Shown here piece after piece: positions 30,744 to 30,857 of a stretch of DNA of 30,857 bases. The stretch comes from an uncultured Solobacterium sp. GTDB taxonomy: Bacteria; Bacillota_I; Bacilli_A; Erysipelotrichales; Erysipelotrichaceae. Location of the stretch: NCBI GenBank assembly GCA_938041275.1, contig CALISH010000174.1, positions 1-30,857 on the forward strand, read 5' to 3'. The notes below the pieces were generated by a model that saw only the letters and a list, made by a program, of their open reading frames with translations, searched no databases and was not told the DNA's origin. Position 1 is the first letter of the stretch; every line of letters begins with the position of its first letter. The position numbers and the translations under genes are program-made.

Positions 30744-30857
30744 GATAACAGCAATGAAAAGAAGAGTACATTTTCTTAGAAACGTAGAGAGCATGTGGTA
30801 GGTGAAAACATGCATGAAGGGGAAATGGAACATGGTCTTGGAGCTGGTCATGCGAAG
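30744..30857 (+). promoter_or_regulatory. T-box riboswitch leader, partial (probably His, possibly Met)
   Basis: Stem I features of a T-box are clear: AGAGAG (30786-30791), GCATG/CATGC arms closing a TGGTAGGTGAAAA distal loop, then GGAAATGGAA and CTTGGAGCTG. Aligned with the serS T-box of this window (GAA-UCC-A-CTCTTGAG), the specifier falls on CAU (30831-30833), a histidine codon; the overlapping AUG at 30832 would mean methionine. The antiterminator and gene lie beyond the window. Confidence 0.8.

Overview
The window looks like a chromosomal segment of a low-GC Gram-positive bacterium (Bacillota). The gene repertoire (Noc, Soj-type ParA, RNase M5, T-box leaders), the AT-rich sequence and the compact operons suggest an Erysipelotrichia-like lineage; that class assignment is inference, not something the sequence proves. 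There is no sign of prophage, plasmid, insertion sequence or CRISPR. It is core genome of the kind found near the replication origin.

Layout. (1) 1-888: a leftward gene for a basic, histone-H1-tailed small protein, then a back-to-back promoter pair, then a serine-specific T-box leader for serS. (2) 888-10647: a rightward block of serS, SRP RNA, tadA, dnaX, ybaB, recR, fhs, an unrecognised gene, mnmG and a divergent ThyX-like gene. (3) 10648-10810: an AT-rich gap with a cluster of DnaA-box-like sites. (4) 10811-14019: rsmG, noc, parA (soj) and parB. (5) 14090-20624: a complete F-type ATP synthase operon, atpIBEFHAGDC, whose c subunit carries a two-carboxylate, Na+-type ion site. (6) 20668-23822: accessory small genes (a membrane protein, a GNAT acetyltransferase, a membrane-anchored protein) and a leftward DbpA-like DEAD-box helicase. 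(7) 23918-28234: an overlapping translation and RNA-maturation operon, mnmE-tatD-rnmV-rsmA-ispE. (8) 28268-30857: a short glmU lacking its acetyltransferase half, prs, a leftward cold-shock gene, and the start of a second T-box leader cut by the window edge.

How it works together. The order mixes both origin flanks of Bacillus (serS/tadA/scr/dnaX/ybaB/recR and tatD/rnmV/ksgA/ispE/glmU/prs on one side, mnmE/mnmG/rsmG/noc/soj/parB on the other) with the mnmG-rsmG-parAB-atp order seen next to oriC in some proteobacteria. The segregation system is present with its sites: parA, parB and noc are here, and two perfect 16-bp parS sequences (TGTTTCACGTGAAACA) flank serS.

The most unusual observation is where those parS sites sit. 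One forms the hairpin just before the antiterminator of the serS T-box (Stem III position); the other is the terminator-like hairpin after serS. The centromere sites are therefore built into the RNA control elements of a tRNA-synthetase gene. Other points worth following are the two-carboxylate c-ring, the truncated GlmU, the ThyX-fold protein with an altered catalytic motif, and the DnaA-box cluster directly upstream of rsmG-noc-parA-parB.
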